Below, piece by piece: positions 25,201-39,200 of a stretch of 64,000 bases of DNA (position 1 is the stretch's first letter; each line of letters starts with the position of its first letter). A program made the translations under genes and the position numbers. The notes below the pieces were generated by a model. That model worked only from the letters and a program-made list of their open reading frames with translations, searched no databases and was not told the DNA's origin. Source of the DNA: Anastatus disparis (lineage: Eukaryota; Arthropoda; Insecta; Hymenoptera; Eupelmidae); assembly GCA_017163975.1 (NCBI GenBank), contig JAFFSR010000242.1, positions 5,295,001 through 5,359,000 of the forward strand, read 5' to 3'.

Positions 25201-25863
25201 TTTTCCTTTCATATTTGAAAAAAAAACATTTGAAAAAAGTCGATAGTTTCTCGAATATCCGGATAACATTAATTTGTAAGAATATTAAGCTTTTTTTTGA
25301 CATCAATTTTGGCAATAAAATTCAGGATATATGTATTATAAAATCGTGTATTCACGTTGTCGAGGACTTCTGGTTTTTCTGTATAGGAAAAATTTATTTT
25401 TATTGATACAGTTTAAATATTTCGTCGTGTTCCAAGTCTTTTTTATTATTTTTTTTTATTCTTGAAAGTTTGGGTATTAATGATTCATTAAAATATTCAA
25501 ATTGACTTTTTACGTACTCATTTAGATGATTATCGACCTTTTTTTTGGTAGAATTAATTTACATAATGGATATAACCTGTAATCGTTATCATAACTGGCA
25601 ATTCTAAAAAGTTGTCAGTGTAAATTAAATTGTAATTGAGTTCTTATAATATTAATTGCAATATTAATATATAATTTTGATCGTTTGATAACGTTACAGT
25701 AATATCATAATTTTAATTTACATTTTTTGCTTAATGTATGTAATAAATGTACCTACATATGATATAACATATTAGATTTTAACTCAAAATTTGTATTTCA
25801 TCATCTGTTGAGATAATAAAAAATTAAATAATTCATAATTACTTTATAAGAATTTCATCATCA
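19241..25863. other. Very AT-rich intergenic sequence with two GC-richer islands
   Basis: 19.5-22.8 kb is among the most AT-rich parts of the window. Two more complex patches occur. 22830-23165 has CG dinucleotides, ATTATATAATCCAGCGCG and a 77-codon frame with no family features. 24250-24620 contains CCCCCC and GGGGGGG about 20 bases apart in inverted orientation, near 24428-24453. Either could be regulatory; neither shows a convincing exon. Confidence 0.55.
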
Positions 25864-26064
25864 GAGATCTCAATGGCTCAGTCGGTAGAGCGATGGATTC
25901 GTAATCTCGAGGTCTCGAGTTCGAATCCCGCTCTCAGCCGATTTATGCAAGCACCACTGTACGTTACATGTGCTCTGTTCTCAAACATACTGACGATCTC
26001 CGTCGCTAATTAACATTGCAATGATAACATAAACACAGCGACGTTAAATGAAATAAAACGAAAA
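25864..26064 (+). mobile_element. tRNA-derived SINE, copy 5
   Basis: Starts GAGATCTCAATGGCTCAGTCGG, with intact A and B boxes, a TTCGTAA anticodon loop, and the 3' body with the CGTCGCT / AGCGACG stem and tail GTTAAATGAAATAAAACG. The internal AGC trinucleotides of the 3' body both read AAC in this copy. Confidence 0.87.
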
Positions 26065-29000
26065 TGAATGATACAAATGGTCACAGTTCTTGAATTATTT
26101 TGCTAACGTGGCGTTTATTTGTAAAAAAAAAACTTTATAAAATTTTATAAAAAATATTGAAAAAAAATTAGTTATCAATTTTGTAATAAACATTATACTG
26201 AAAGATTATAAAAAAAATCAAATTTAAAATCTTTATTTAAATTGTTTATCCGGTTATTAAATTTTATTTCGTTTCTCAAAATTCACGAAACGGTAAATAG
26301 AAAAAAAAGCTTTTGCAATAAATAAAAGGTTTTCATCGATGATTTCGAAACAAAGATTATTTCCATACCGTTAAAACTCAACACTAAGAGATATTTTGCA
26401 TATTAAAATCTTGCAAACTATCATCAACATTTTACAATCTTCCTCTTGCATTCGCATTTTGCATAATCAAGTACGTGCTCGTAGCTTACAATAAAAAAAA
26501 AAAGGAAAACCGCATGGTATCAATTTCATCATCAATTTAATCAGGTATAGGTCACCGTGATTTTTAAAAGAGCGGAAGAAAAAAAAATCAACGAAGAAAC
26601 GAAAATGTCCTTCTCTCGGCAAAAATCTTGTCGATTTTTAAATAAATGAGATATTCTGTCGCCTTTATGGTCATGTAGCTATAATAATCGACCTACTGTA
26701 CCAAAAGATCGATTGCTTCCATTCGATATTAGCAAGCTTCTATAAAGCTAATATTTATGCTTACCTATTAATCATCGAGTTCCAGTTGCCTCAAGGCAGC
26801 GTGGAAGTAAGTCTTTTTCGTGTAATGTCAATCAAGTTCATTAATGTACGTGTACAAGAAAGAGAAAGGTTAAGATTTGTAATAAATTAATTACAAAAAA
26901 AAAAGAAAAAAAATTTTTCGAACGATTAGAATGGGAATTAATTTTCTAGAAAGGAGGAATCGAATAATCTCGAAGTTGATAGTTCCGTAAAAGTGTCAAA
27001 AAAAAGGTCATCAACCCCTTTTTCCTTTTTCGATACTTCGCTTCTTTTTTTTTCTAAGAAATAAACAATTTTTTATTCCTTTCTTAGACCGGAACGTTTC
27101 TCTTTTAGTCCATGTTAGTTATATTTCTTTTATAGAATCTCGGGCTGTAAACTGTGAATGAATTATACCCGAGACAGCTTGGCTCTATGCTGATTTTTTT
27201 AAAAATCGCATTATCATTATTATTACTGCGAATGTTATAAAAGAGTGATTTATTGATTCCGAGAATAGTTATAAATTTTTTTTCAAGATTTCTTAAATAG
27301 ATATACCAAGATTTGTGATTTCGAGGATGATCAATCAATTTTATTAGACCAATTTTTCAAGTTTAATTTTATTCCTTTTATTATGACAATAAAATACATC
27401 ATAATCACATTATATTCTTTTGATTTGGAAGATTTAAGGAAATATAATTCACGGCAGTGAATTTAAATTCAGTTTGTATCTAAAAAAAATAAAGATGTGA
27501 AACTGCAACATCATTATGCTACCGTCTTGATAAAGAAAGTCACTTCTAATCGGAAATATTTAGCAAAACTCGTTTTGACACATTTGAATAAACCTGAAAA
27601 AGTTGTTATAAAAGCCGTTGTAAATTTGAGGATCATTTATGAGTAATCAGCACCAGCTTTTTCTTTTTTATTATGCTAAACTTTTTTATTTCTTTAATCA
27701 AATAAAATACGATTTGTCTTCGTATTATATGCTTATCCAGCAATCAAGAAAATTTGGTATTCATAATTCGTGTAATGAATGTCTTATAGATAAATCAAAT
27801 TCTTTTACATCATGTAAATACATTTCATTTGTGAACAAATTTTTTGAAGTATCCAAAAAATGAGATTATAAATGTGAAATTTCACTAATTATAAGACAAA
27901 AGTTAATATTTCAGTTTTGTTAGCTTGAATAATTAAAAATTTTAATTCGAAAATGATTAAAAAAATATCACGGTTTGCGGGTCACGGATTCGAGCGAAAC
28001 TTTAAAGATAGTTTTCTACTATATAATAATGAAGAAAAATACTTATAAGACTATCCCGTAGGCCTTTACTCGTGTGATAATTTACGCTAAATTATAGACT
28101 AAACTTTGGACTTGAACAACTTGTTCTAAAGTTAATAGCTTTTTTTCGTTCGAAAGTTACAGAGATTTCAAGATAGTTAAAATTGATCAAAATATTATTT
28201 ATGAAAAATAATATTTCAATTAAGAGTTTATGGCTTTTCGATGGATAAAAAAAGCCATTGACTTTTGAAATTTTAAAAATTGAAATTCATATTTTTCCTT
28301 CTTTCATATGATAATGACCTCGGACCTCGCGGGTCGTAAATTATGAAGATTCAGAGTTTTATTATGTTGGACGTTAAAATTATGATTATCGTGTAAATAA
28401 AGAATCACGAGATGCGGACTTACAGTTTCTTTTTTTCATCATCATGTGTCAAAAAATAAGTATGCTCACTATTTCATTGAAATCCGTTACTTGTAAGTTG
28501 TAGCTTCTTGTGCTAAGATTTCTCTACTGTTTATTAGACCTCAAAAATGTCTGTTTTTAGAGATCACCTAATTGCTTAAACGTATCATGAAACCTATATA
28601 TTTCTATTTTTTATCTTATAATTTTTAAACAATAATTATTAATATTGGTAATTGCTGCTACTATAATTTGTAATTCAAGTCAAACAAACTGGCTTTATAA
28701 GCTTATTGTTTTGAAGATTATTTCAATATTTATCTGCATTTAAAAAACTTTCTTATCATAATGATGCACCATAAAAACTAATCTAAAACAATTTTTATTA
28801 AATGCTAATTATAAAAATCACTATTCATAATTAAATTAAGCTATAATGAAATGCGTGCATCCATTTCCAAGCGACGTATACTGATGTAATCAATTTGCTG
28901 AAAAGCATAAATAGACAAAAAAGAAACAAGCTAACATAATAGTTTGTTATCCTCAACTTTTTTACTTCCTTTTTTTTCGTCCATTCATCCCACCAGTCTC

Positions 29001-30051
29001 GACAAGCTAAAGATAAATTGATCTGACGGTTGACGGCTACAAATTTTTTTTTCAGATCTCGACACTTTTCTTTCTTCCATTATTAGCTTTTTTTTTAATA
29101 AATGCAAAAACTATAAAATTTAAAATTGAAAAAAAGTTATAAAATTTTTTCTGCATGGACCAACGGTGACGATAATTATGTTATTCTTTTTATGTTTACA
29201 TTTTTTTAAGATTCGCCAAAGTTCAGCAATCATAATAATCACTCTAACCGCAAATTAAAAAGCTAAATATTTAGAAGAGGAAAGATATTAAAAAAAAAGA
29301 GACTACAAATCGCAAATTTATGCAATAGGTATATCAATTAAGGTAAACTTGACAGTTTTTTTGCCTGATTCTCACGATACACCGAGAAAACGTATATACG
29401 CATAAACATATCGCTTTTTTTTTTAAAGCTAAAACGATTTATGTGCGAATCTCAAAAAAAAGACTCGCGTGTCCATTAACATTTAGTAGTTTCTTTAAAG
29501 ATTTATCGACATTTTGGAGAATATGATTATAAGTAAGTCCGATATTGAATAAGCTATCGAAATTAAATGAATAATTAACTGTGCTTTCATTTTTACCGTG
29601 ACTCTCGTACGATTTGCCAAAATCGTTAAATTGAACCCGAAAAAAAAGTGAAAAGAGAAAGAGCGTTATTCGTTAGAAATTCGACGAAGAACAAAGGAGA
29701 GAAAAAGAGAGCTTTGAGAATTTGTAATGCTTCCTTTTTCGGTACTAAATTTTTCTTTAGACGGACCGATGCTTTTCTCGTTTCCCAGCGAATATATGCA
29801 ATTATACGACCTTTCTACGATTTTCATCCTTCTTTATTCTACTTTTACTTCTACATGATGGTCATTTACTCTTACTCTAATTTTACTTCTTTTTTATTCC
29901 TTTCGAGTTTTTTTTTCGCGTACAGAGGGATTTTTATGACGTGAAAAGATTTGTAAAGGGATTGGAGGAAATTTAGTTGGTGATCTAAATTTTTGTAGAT
30001 ACATTAGGAAAAAAAATTTGAGACCAAACTAGCATCAAACCGATACAAATA
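26065..30051. other. AT-rich intergenic sequence, nothing recognised
   Basis: Short frames at 27105-27338, 27639-27863 and 29648-29944 consist of residues expected from A/T-rich codons and have no motif I recognise. Confidence 0.6.
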
Positions 30052-30258
30052 ATTTTATTTCTTTTATTTAATTTAACGTCGTTGTATTCATGTCATCATT
30101 TCGATGCTAATTAGCGACGGAGGTTTCTCAGTGTGTTCGTAAACAAAGCACGTGTAATGTACAGTGGTACTTGTATAAATCGGCCGAGAGCGGGATTCGA
30201 ACTTGGAACCTCGAGATTACGAGTCCAACGCTCTAGCAACTGAGCCACTGACGACCTC
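30052..30258 (-). mobile_element. tRNA-derived SINE, copy 6
   Basis: Minus-strand copy starting GAGGTCGTCAGTGGCTCAGTTG at 30258. A and B boxes are present, and the anticodon loop reads ACTCGTAA. The 3' stem has one mismatch (AACGACG instead of AGCGACG). The tail is GTTAAATTAAATAAAAG. No clear target-site duplication. Confidence 0.86.
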
Positions 30259-33200
30259 TTAATAGCAGTTTACGATACGGGTGACTTAAATTACCATCAT
30301 TGCAAAATTATAAAGAAGCAAAATCTTAAACGCTCCGCAAACGATAAATTAATAAATAAAGAGAAAAATTATAAAAAAGCAAAATCTAGAAACTTCGTGA
30401 ATAATAAATAAAAAAAAGCTAAAACTTACAAATTTTCTTTGCTTGATAATTTTACCAAATTTCAAACTTTTATGTTAAAAGACATTGGTAAATGAAATTA
30501 ATTTTAAATTACATTTTGGAAGAAAAATGGGAAATTTAATTTATTTGTTTGCAATGATTTTAAACAAATAAAGTAATAACAAAATAATAATAAATTAGTT
30601 ACATAAAGTAATAAAAACAAATAAATAATAATTATTTTCCTTCTAAAGTATGTAGTAAAAAAAAATAATTTCATCGATTAATTTAAATTCTTATTTTTTG
30701 ACTGAAAAATATTTAAATTATACTAAATGATAATATCGAAAATCAATAGAAAATTGAATTCTAAAATTTTTTCTCATATATAAATTAATTAAAATTTTCA
30801 TTGCACATTTTACTACATTATATTACAATTAAATTCCATTTGTTCAAATCTTCGTCGAAACACCGTCCTTTAAATTAACGTAAAATACAAAACGAAAGGG
30901 TCTTTTCAAAGTTTAACTCAGTTAGACAGAATAACAATGGTCTTATCTAATTAAAAAAATATTCTATATAATACATTTGCATTAAAAGATATCAGACTTT
31001 TTTAATGATTCTGCAATTCAATTTTCTTTTTTCTATGTATATAAGAAGGGAAAAAAAATTTTTTTAATTAAAACTTTGCGACATTAATTAAAATGTGGAA
31101 TCACTAATAAAGTATCAGACTACTTTTAAAGAAATACTAAAATATACATTTCAATTAAAGTATTATTTCTATAATAATATCATGATTTATGGTTAAATAA
31201 TATGACATATAAAGTCATACTATCTAGTGTCTGAAAAAAAAGAATCTTTTTCAAATTAAAACAAATATTTATGACAGGAAATTCAAAACAAACATATCAG
31301 ACTAAGCAATATACTGATTCTAAACAAAACCAATCTTTTTTTTTCGCTCAATTTTTCTACTTTCATATCAAACATCACACCTGAAAATATTTCCATTATA
31401 TAGTCATTCGATATCCCTTCTTTTTCACTCGCTCTTTTTCCATATTATTTTCTCTAGCTGCTTTTTTTATTCGTATATTTGTTAAATCTGTTTTCCGCTT
31501 CTATATCTTCTCTGGTGAACTCTTTTTCTCTTACTCTCTTGTGGTCTGCTTTACTCACCGAGGCTTCTCGAATTCTATCTGTTTTCGTTGTGAGCTAAAG
31601 AGAGAGAGAGAGAGTTCACAATTTGCATATTTATGGAGCGATCCGATTCACACGACTCATTTGCATATCCTAACGAATGTCAAGCCGCGCGCTTTCCAAT
31701 TCAAAGTCTTTCTCTCATAACTGAAAAAAAAAGAAAGAAAGAAAGATTGCGATAGAAGAAGATGTATAGATGAGAATACCGGAGAAAAAAGCAGAGATGG
31801 ATATAGATAAATGACAGGTCCATATACAGAGATAGACGAAATACGCGAGTGTGTACGAGGATGATAGAGAGAAAGAGAAAATATGGAGATAAAGAAAAGT
31901 ACGCTGAAGAATGAAAAAAAAAACGGGGCCAGAATTACTAAAAGAACATATTTTTGTAAAAAGATAGTATAGGGCATTGCTTTTTTTCTGTAAGGGATGA
32001 TTTTTTATCTTTCTTTTTGGTCGAGTTAAGGGTTAAGATATTTTACTTGTCTGTCACGTATTTAAGGCACGTGTTAATGAACAACTTGAAAAATAAAAGT
32101 CAAGGGTTATATTATATTTTTTTTTGTTTATCACGTAGTTTAGTTTTTAATGAGTATTTTTTTATTGTTATATTTATACATAAATTTTGCCTGGATTTTG
32201 AAATTCAAAATTTTTTGGCTTTGAGTTAATCACGTTTTCATTAAAATGTCACGATACACTTTGTCAATAAAATAATACAAAAGATATGAAAAGGAAGTAC
32301 GTATTTAAAAAACTTTTCTATTCACCTATAAATAAATGTAAGAGATAAGTTTGCATTACATAAAGAATATATGAACATTAACGAGTGTGAAGAGTGGGAA
32401 TAAAATTACAAGTGAAGTTTTCGAATAAAAATAGTTTACCCGAACTTTTCATAACTCATTAAACAGCTTAGTTTTTGTTAATTATTACTTTTAGTTTTAG
32501 TTAGTTTTTAATGTATCTGCAGTATATGTATGTAACAAAACTGAAAAACTTGATTTGCAATATTAAGCTTTGAATTATAAATGTGTAGAAGTTCAAAATT
32601 GATATGAACTTTAAATGAGTTGAATTTAAGTTATTATAAATTTAGATTAACTATGGTTAGATAAATATGCTTTTTTAAATCCAATAAATATAACTTTATT
32701 GGATTTTAAAAAATCAACTATTGCTCTTACATTTCTTTTGTTTTTAACAAAATAAATTTTCAGTTCATGTCTTGTTTATCATGAATTTCACATTGAAGAT
32801 ATGGCTTTCTTATATTATTAGAACAACTTAGGAGGAAAAAGTTAGATATGACCGGTATGGATAAAATATGTAAAGTTCTATTTATATCATTAAAAGATAT
32901 TAAAAGAATCTGTCGATAAATATTAAATTATATTGTATAAATTAATATATTAAAATAAGAAAATTATGAGAATCAGAATATTTTCTTATACTTAAGGCAA
33001 ATTATCAATTTATGTATTCCGGCAATATAAACTCGGTGACTATTTTATAATTAAACATTACGTCATACGGTGTACGAGAAAATTTATTGCTTTAAATACG
33101 CAAAAAGAATTTTCCTTTAACCTTTCTTTCTCGTTATTTTCATTGCTATGGGTAAGTACGCAAAGGCAGATCTAATTTTAGGCGATTCGATAAGTTTCTA

Positions 33201-36067
33201 TTGATTGTCCAATAACGAAGACACTGGAATGAGAAGAAAAAAAATATCGGCGACTACTGTGCGAACAAGATAGGAAGAACGCGGAAAAAACAGATTAAAT
33301 TGTCGCTCAAATTGTCTCTTCGTTTGAAAAGAAAATGTTAAAGGATACGTGCTGTGCATACGATCATTAAAGTGGAGATTCAAAAATGTTATGCAACTTT
33401 TAATTTTTATTTATTAGTAAGTTAATGTTCTTTATATTTTGGAACAATTTTTATTCTTTTAAATTTTAATATTAAATTTTATTATTTCTGATTTTAATCG
33501 ATTTTCATAATTTGATGCATTTATTGAGTAAAAGTATTAGCAAAAAAGTTTATCAAGTTTATTACATGTATTTCAATGAAAAAATGAATATTTTGTATCA
33601 AACATTTAAGCAGAAAAAAAGGAGATTATGCAACTAGAGAGTAAAATCATGTATTGCTCCCAAGGGTAGGGTTTGCGAACTTTCCTTCGCCCTTTTTCCG
33701 ACTTTGATAATTTGAATGCTAATAATGTTTCATGAAGCATCAATATAATTGACATTAGTTATGTATTCTAAAATATCGGCGACAATAATAAATTTCGACC
33801 AAACGAATATTAAAATATTGCTACATTGAAGTGCTATTTTTACGCAATCAATTAAAATCTCAATTTATTAAATTAACAGAAGTTACTTAAGATCTTTTAG
33901 TTTTGTAATTATCTCATTTCCAATGATATATTTCTTTATGGAAATTAAATTACATATTTAAAGCCGCCCTTATTAATCGATTGAATAAAAATTGATTTTT
34001 CGAAATAAATTATTCTCTCAATGATAAATTAACGTCTAATTAAAAGTATAGATCAAAGGAGCCATTCAAATAAACGATAATTTTAAAAATTTAAATAAAC
34101 ATAACTCTTTACCAGTTGTAATTTATAAGTAAGATACGAAGTAAACACGTTTCGCAAATAAGAAATATGGTTAAAGCAATACAGGAAACGCCCCTGCTAT
34201 TTTATTTTTTCAAGAGAACTTATCTGTTGACATTTGAAAATAATGAAATGTAAATAAGAATTTTTAAATAAAATTCTGAGTTTTTAATAGATTTCTACAT
34301 TCTATGAAATTGATAGAGCTTTTATCGGAAATTCGTATGAGAGTTAGATTAATAATTTTTTTTTTCTAGATATTCTAAAAAATAATGATAGGTACGATGC
34401 GTATTATCATCTAAATGAATTTATAATACCGCGTCTAGGAAAACGTCTATTTTATGTAAATGTTACCATTACGGGATCGTAAAAGGCAGTTGAGAAAGTT
34501 GATAAAAATAAGTCGAAGAAAATAAATTTATAATTCTTACAAAGACGAAAGATAGAAGAAAAAAAAAACGAAAAAAAAGAACGTTTCATTAATAACCACG
34601 AAAACGCAAGACAAGAAAAGGTCAAGAGCGAAAAAATAATATCATAAGTATCGGTCATGGCGAATTTTTTTTTCGCCGTAAAACTTAACATATACATGTC
34701 AAAAAAAGATCCGTCTGTATAATAAATCGATAAAAGTTGACATTCGATTCAAAAGACTCGGCTTTATTGCACGTGGCGGTTACGAAACGTTTGTTCCCTT
34801 TATATGTGTATGATCGATCTTATGATACAGTATAAGGTGGTAGCACAGTCACGATTATTCTTGTTTATCTAGCCCAGTTTAATACCTTTACCGTCCCGCT
34901 AATGTAATGACTGGTCAAATATAAATTGAGCCGTTTACCTAAGCGGCTTGTTTTTCTCTCGTTTTTCTTTTTTTCTTATATTCTTTTATTCTTTCTTTTT
35001 TTTTCTCTTTGACGGTAATTTGCAATGGTCTTTGTAAGGTTTAATTTCTCATTGATTTCACGGTCAATGTAAGGTATATGATTGAGGTAAGTTTTCTAAT
35101 GATTTTTTTTTGTTTTTGATGCATTCAAGATTTCGATAAATTTTATGAAATTCGATAAAAAGATTTTCACGGACACATTTTATTAATAATTTTTATTAAT
35201 TTCTTATTTGAATTTGCGGAAACTTTTAGTATAATAGAATTTTGTTTTATTATTTACTTTTTCTATTTATTTTATGCTACTTATGAATATTTTTTTTTAC
35301 TAAAATAATAGAATTATTTAATTATTTTAAAAAATTATTAAAATGAAAATTTGAAATTGCGCGTGGATCTTATTTGTCACCTTCGCTGCACAGGGGCTGT
35401 GAAGTCGGCTCATTCAAGAATATTATTAGTAAAAGTACTATCTCCTTATAGTTTAAAGTTTGATCTTCTATATCAGTTTGAGGTACCAATTTTTTCACTT
35501 CGAGCATTAAACATTTTGTATACGCTAAACATGAATGGAAAATCAAACTCATCTCATGAATGTAAAAAAAAAAATTACAAACATTTTTAATGTTTTTAAG
35601 AAATATAATATATAGATTTTGAGCATCATAAAAGGAAAAAATTTTAAGGGATAAGCATTGTAAAAGTCTTAAAGTGAATTCCTTTGTAAAAGGTTTTAGT
35701 ATACCATAAACGGATTATTTATGACAGTATCTTTTTTTGATTAAATCAAATATTCAAAAACTCTTTCTTGTTACATTTATTGACTAAGAATTTTAACGAT
35801 TTTCCTAAAAACTACGCATCACAAACTGATCAACCAAGAATGTAATATTTAATTTCAACAACACACACACATTTATTTTTTTCATTTACCAATATTTTCC
35901 TCATCTTAATGAAAAGACGAATTTCTGACACATGTACACCCGCCGTTAATAATATTTTTCCGAATTTTTTGAAATTGGGAACATTTATTGGACGATTCTG
36001 TTGTTTTCTTTTTTTCCATTTGAGAATTTCAAAAGATTCAAAAAAATATCATTAAAGTAGGTGTGCA

Positions 36068-36071
<4 letters not shown>
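30259..36071. other. AT-rich intergenic sequence with a GA-repeat/octamer island
   Basis: Mostly AT-rich. The island at 31330-31960 is listed separately. 34740-35095 is another complex patch, with CACGTG, TATAAAT and a GAG|GTAAGT donor-like site; it could be an untranslated first exon but has no coding support. A short GC-richer patch at 35355-35420 gives no recognisable protein. Confidence 0.5.
31330..31960. promoter_or_regulatory. Candidate regulatory element: pyrimidine-to-purine switch, GA repeat and two octamer motifs
   Basis: Pyrimidine-rich plus strand up to about 31560, then (AG)8 at 31599-31614, then ATTTGCAT at 31621-31628 and again at 31659-31666, then purine-rich sequence to about 31945. 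GA repeats bind GAGA factor in insects, and ATTTGCAT is the octamer bound by POU-domain proteins (established knowledge). That this patch acts as an enhancer or promoter is inference. Confidence 0.4.
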
Positions 36072-36098
<27 letters not shown>

Positions 36099-36283
36099 CG
36101 TCGCTATATTTATGCTATGCTATTTTTGCGATGCTAATCAGCGACGGAGCTCGTAAGTGTGTTTGTGAACAAAGCACATGTAACGTACAGTGGTGCTCGT
36201 ATGATTCAGTCGAGAACGGGATTCGAACTCAGTACCTCGAGATTACGAATCCAATGCTCTACCAACTGAGCCACAGACTAGCC
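36072..36283 (-). mobile_element. tRNA-derived SINE, copy 7, with a pure poly(A) tail
   Basis: Minus-strand copy beginning GGCTAGTCTGTGGCTCAGTTGG at about 36283, with A and B boxes and a TTCGTAA loop. The 3' body contains a small duplication (ATAGCATAGCATAAATA) and a perfect CGTCGCT / AGCGACG stem. After AGCGACG the usual GTTAAATAAAATAA is replaced at once by about 25 A (plus-strand T run 36074-36098). Confidence 0.85.
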
Positions 36284-39200
36284 GTTACTTTATTTTAATA
36301 AATAGTCTCTTATTACAATAGTCTCTTAAGTATTCAGAAACTTAAGATTTCTCTCTTTGCCATAAACATTTTGTATGAAATAAAAAATTTTTGTTGATAA
36401 ATAGTTTATTTATTTACATATAACAGATACACTATAAATTTAATTAATTTTTTAAAATAACATTTAAATTTAAGAAAAATTACAAAATAAATAAAAATTT
36501 TGACAAAATAAATTAACATAAAATTCTCAAAACTTTTCAATATTAAAATAGCTTATAAATATAAAACATTTTGTCACGGCTTATTTTATATTAACCTAAT
36601 AAAAATTCTTGCCTTTCCGCACATAAAATCCTCCTATATGCATAAGCTATCTGAACAATAGCCATAAAACACGACCCTCCTCTCACATTTTAACGAAAAG
36701 GTAAAATCGTAAAACCGAACGATCCGTGATGCTGCTTATACTAAAGCTCTAGTAAAACGTCTGCTTTGCAAAATAGAAACTTTCTTCGTTGGACGATTAG
36801 TTGATTCCATCGTAATCAATTGTAATATTACGTAATATAATGTTCCTGAATAGAAATTTTAATAATAAAACAAACTTCCTGTTCCGGCTGTGAAAAATAT
36901 GTTACATTCTATTTTTATGGCTTTTTTTTTAGATTTTTCTGATAAAAATTTTGATTTATCGCAACGTAACTACGTAGATTGAAAGAAATGTTTACGTTGC
37001 ACGGCATGATAGAGTCGAAAATTGTTCTAAATATTTTTAAGAACAAAAAAAATTGAAACCTTTTTTTTTGCATGGAATAGAAAATTTTTATTTACCATAC
37101 TTATCTTTTTCGAACTTGCTAATTCTAGGTGCTGAGATTGAAGGATTAATTTTTTTCTTATTAATAACGATCAAATATTTTTTATTTTGCTCGAAGATGT
37201 ACATTGTTTTTTATATCTTTATATTTTTACATGTTACTCGATCGGATATGTAAATAAAGTTTATTGTTCGCGGTCAGGCTTTAATTAACAATAACTGGAA
37301 CACGCAATCGATCATTTGGAGAATATTGAGCGTAAGAAAATTTTTTTTATGTTTTTGAAAATTTTTGGATTAATAAAGAAAATATGAAGATGAAATATTT
37401 ACATTTTGAAAATTTAGCTTTATAATGCTAAAATTTTTATCCACTAAAGCATCATATAAAATATGAAATTTATGAAATTTAAATACAACAAAGTTTTTGG
37501 TGTAACTTACATTTTACACTGTTTTGAAATAAAAATTTTTCCGAACAATTTTCATTGTTTTTGTGCGAATAGTGTTTTGCAAAAAACAAAACATATTTGT
37601 AAATGTTTTTTTTAAACAAATATTGTTGATATAACGAGAAAAGTACTTGCAACTCGTGCGTTCAGTTACTCACTGAACGACTTGGAATAGCTTTTAAAAC
37701 AATCATGTAAAAAAAAAATTCGATAAACATTACACAGCTTTCAAATTTTACTTTCCTGTAAAAAATTTTTTATTTTTCAGTTGGACCAAAAGTTTTACGT
37801 TAATTCAAATTCAAAACTATGTTCAACCATTCGGTTTAGCACATGTGCGACAATTACGTATCTATTTAAATATTTAAAATTATTAAAATGACTGTTTTGC
37901 TTTGTTTGATAGTAATTTATTTACATGACTAAAGTCTTATTCGTCCCCCTTCGGATTTTAACAATATTAACTATTTGTATTATAAATATTTGTTTATAAA
38001 AAAAATAATTAATGAGAAAATTGTAATACCAATTATTTAAAAATACTAATGACAAAATAATCATTAAAACAAATTGACATTGAAAATCGAGTATTCGATA
38101 ATAAAAGTATGTATAATAAATAACGAAAAATACAAACACATAAATCACTTCTACAAAAAGTAACGTCACATGAATTATTTTATTTAAAAAAAAAACAAAA
38201 ATAGTAGTTAACAAGTATTAATAAATATTAAAAAAGATCATCAGAATAAATATTCAAATTGCATAACATCCACCCTCAAAAAAATATTTTTGCATATACA
38301 AAAACTTTAATTTTTGGTTAACTTTTGTTACAATACGTATTTGCATAAATAAACGCTTGCACATATATCTATACATGGTCAGTTGTTGATTAACGTGTCC
38401 GCGTAATTGGAGCATTCCTCCCTCTCTTTCGACCTCGTTCCCTCATTTGCCTCGAACAACCGAAAGAAAAAAAAAAGAAAAGATTCCGCTTTATAAAAAA
38501 AAGAAAAGGAGGAAAAAAAGAAGAAAGAAATAAAAAGCTACGTATATTTTAACGTATAACATGTGCGTATATATATACGAGAGATGTACTTTCGCGTTAA
38601 ACTTTTCAAAAGGTAAAAGCAAGACTAAAGTGAAATGGATATTGGTTTTTTTTTTTATTTTTTTTTTTCACGCACTCTAGCTTTCACCTCGCACTTGGAA
38701 ATCTCGACTTATCTCGACATCTATCCATTTTTTTCTCTCTCTTTCTCTTTACTGATATATAGAAAAGTCACTGTGCACCCTGTCTTTTATATACATAGTA
38801 TTGGCTCATTCGTTATTCGAGTACTCTTGTAAAAAGAGTATCTCCCGATGGCATCAAGCTAATGCTCTCTTGCAAGCGTCTTTCCAAGAAAACTCTCTTT
38901 CTCTTTCTCTCTTTTTTTTCACTATATACATTTTCTTTTTTTCTTTTTTCTCGTGTACACTCTCGAGTACGTATATTTCAACTTGCTCTTTTGCTTTTTA
39001 TATTTCTCTCTCTCTCTTTTTTTTTATTCTTTTTGCTTCGTTATTCGTTCAGTAATTTACTCAATTTTTCCGTCGATGGGGCTCACCTCTATTCATTTTT
39101 CAAAGCGTTAATATGAAACTTTTTCTTTGCTTATACCTCAATCAAGCGTATTTGTCTTTTTCTTGTTTACTCTTTTCTTTTATTTTATACGAGAGCTACG

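Noticed and set aside
34740..35095. Untranslated first exon with TATAAAT and a GAG|GTAAGT donor
   Set aside because: The motifs are compatible, but no acceptor or coding exon could be linked to it.
35351..35590. Overlapping plus and minus ORFs around a GC-richer patch
   Set aside because: Neither translation shows a recognisable family, and no convincing splice sites bound the patch. It could be a degraded gene fragment but cannot be supported.
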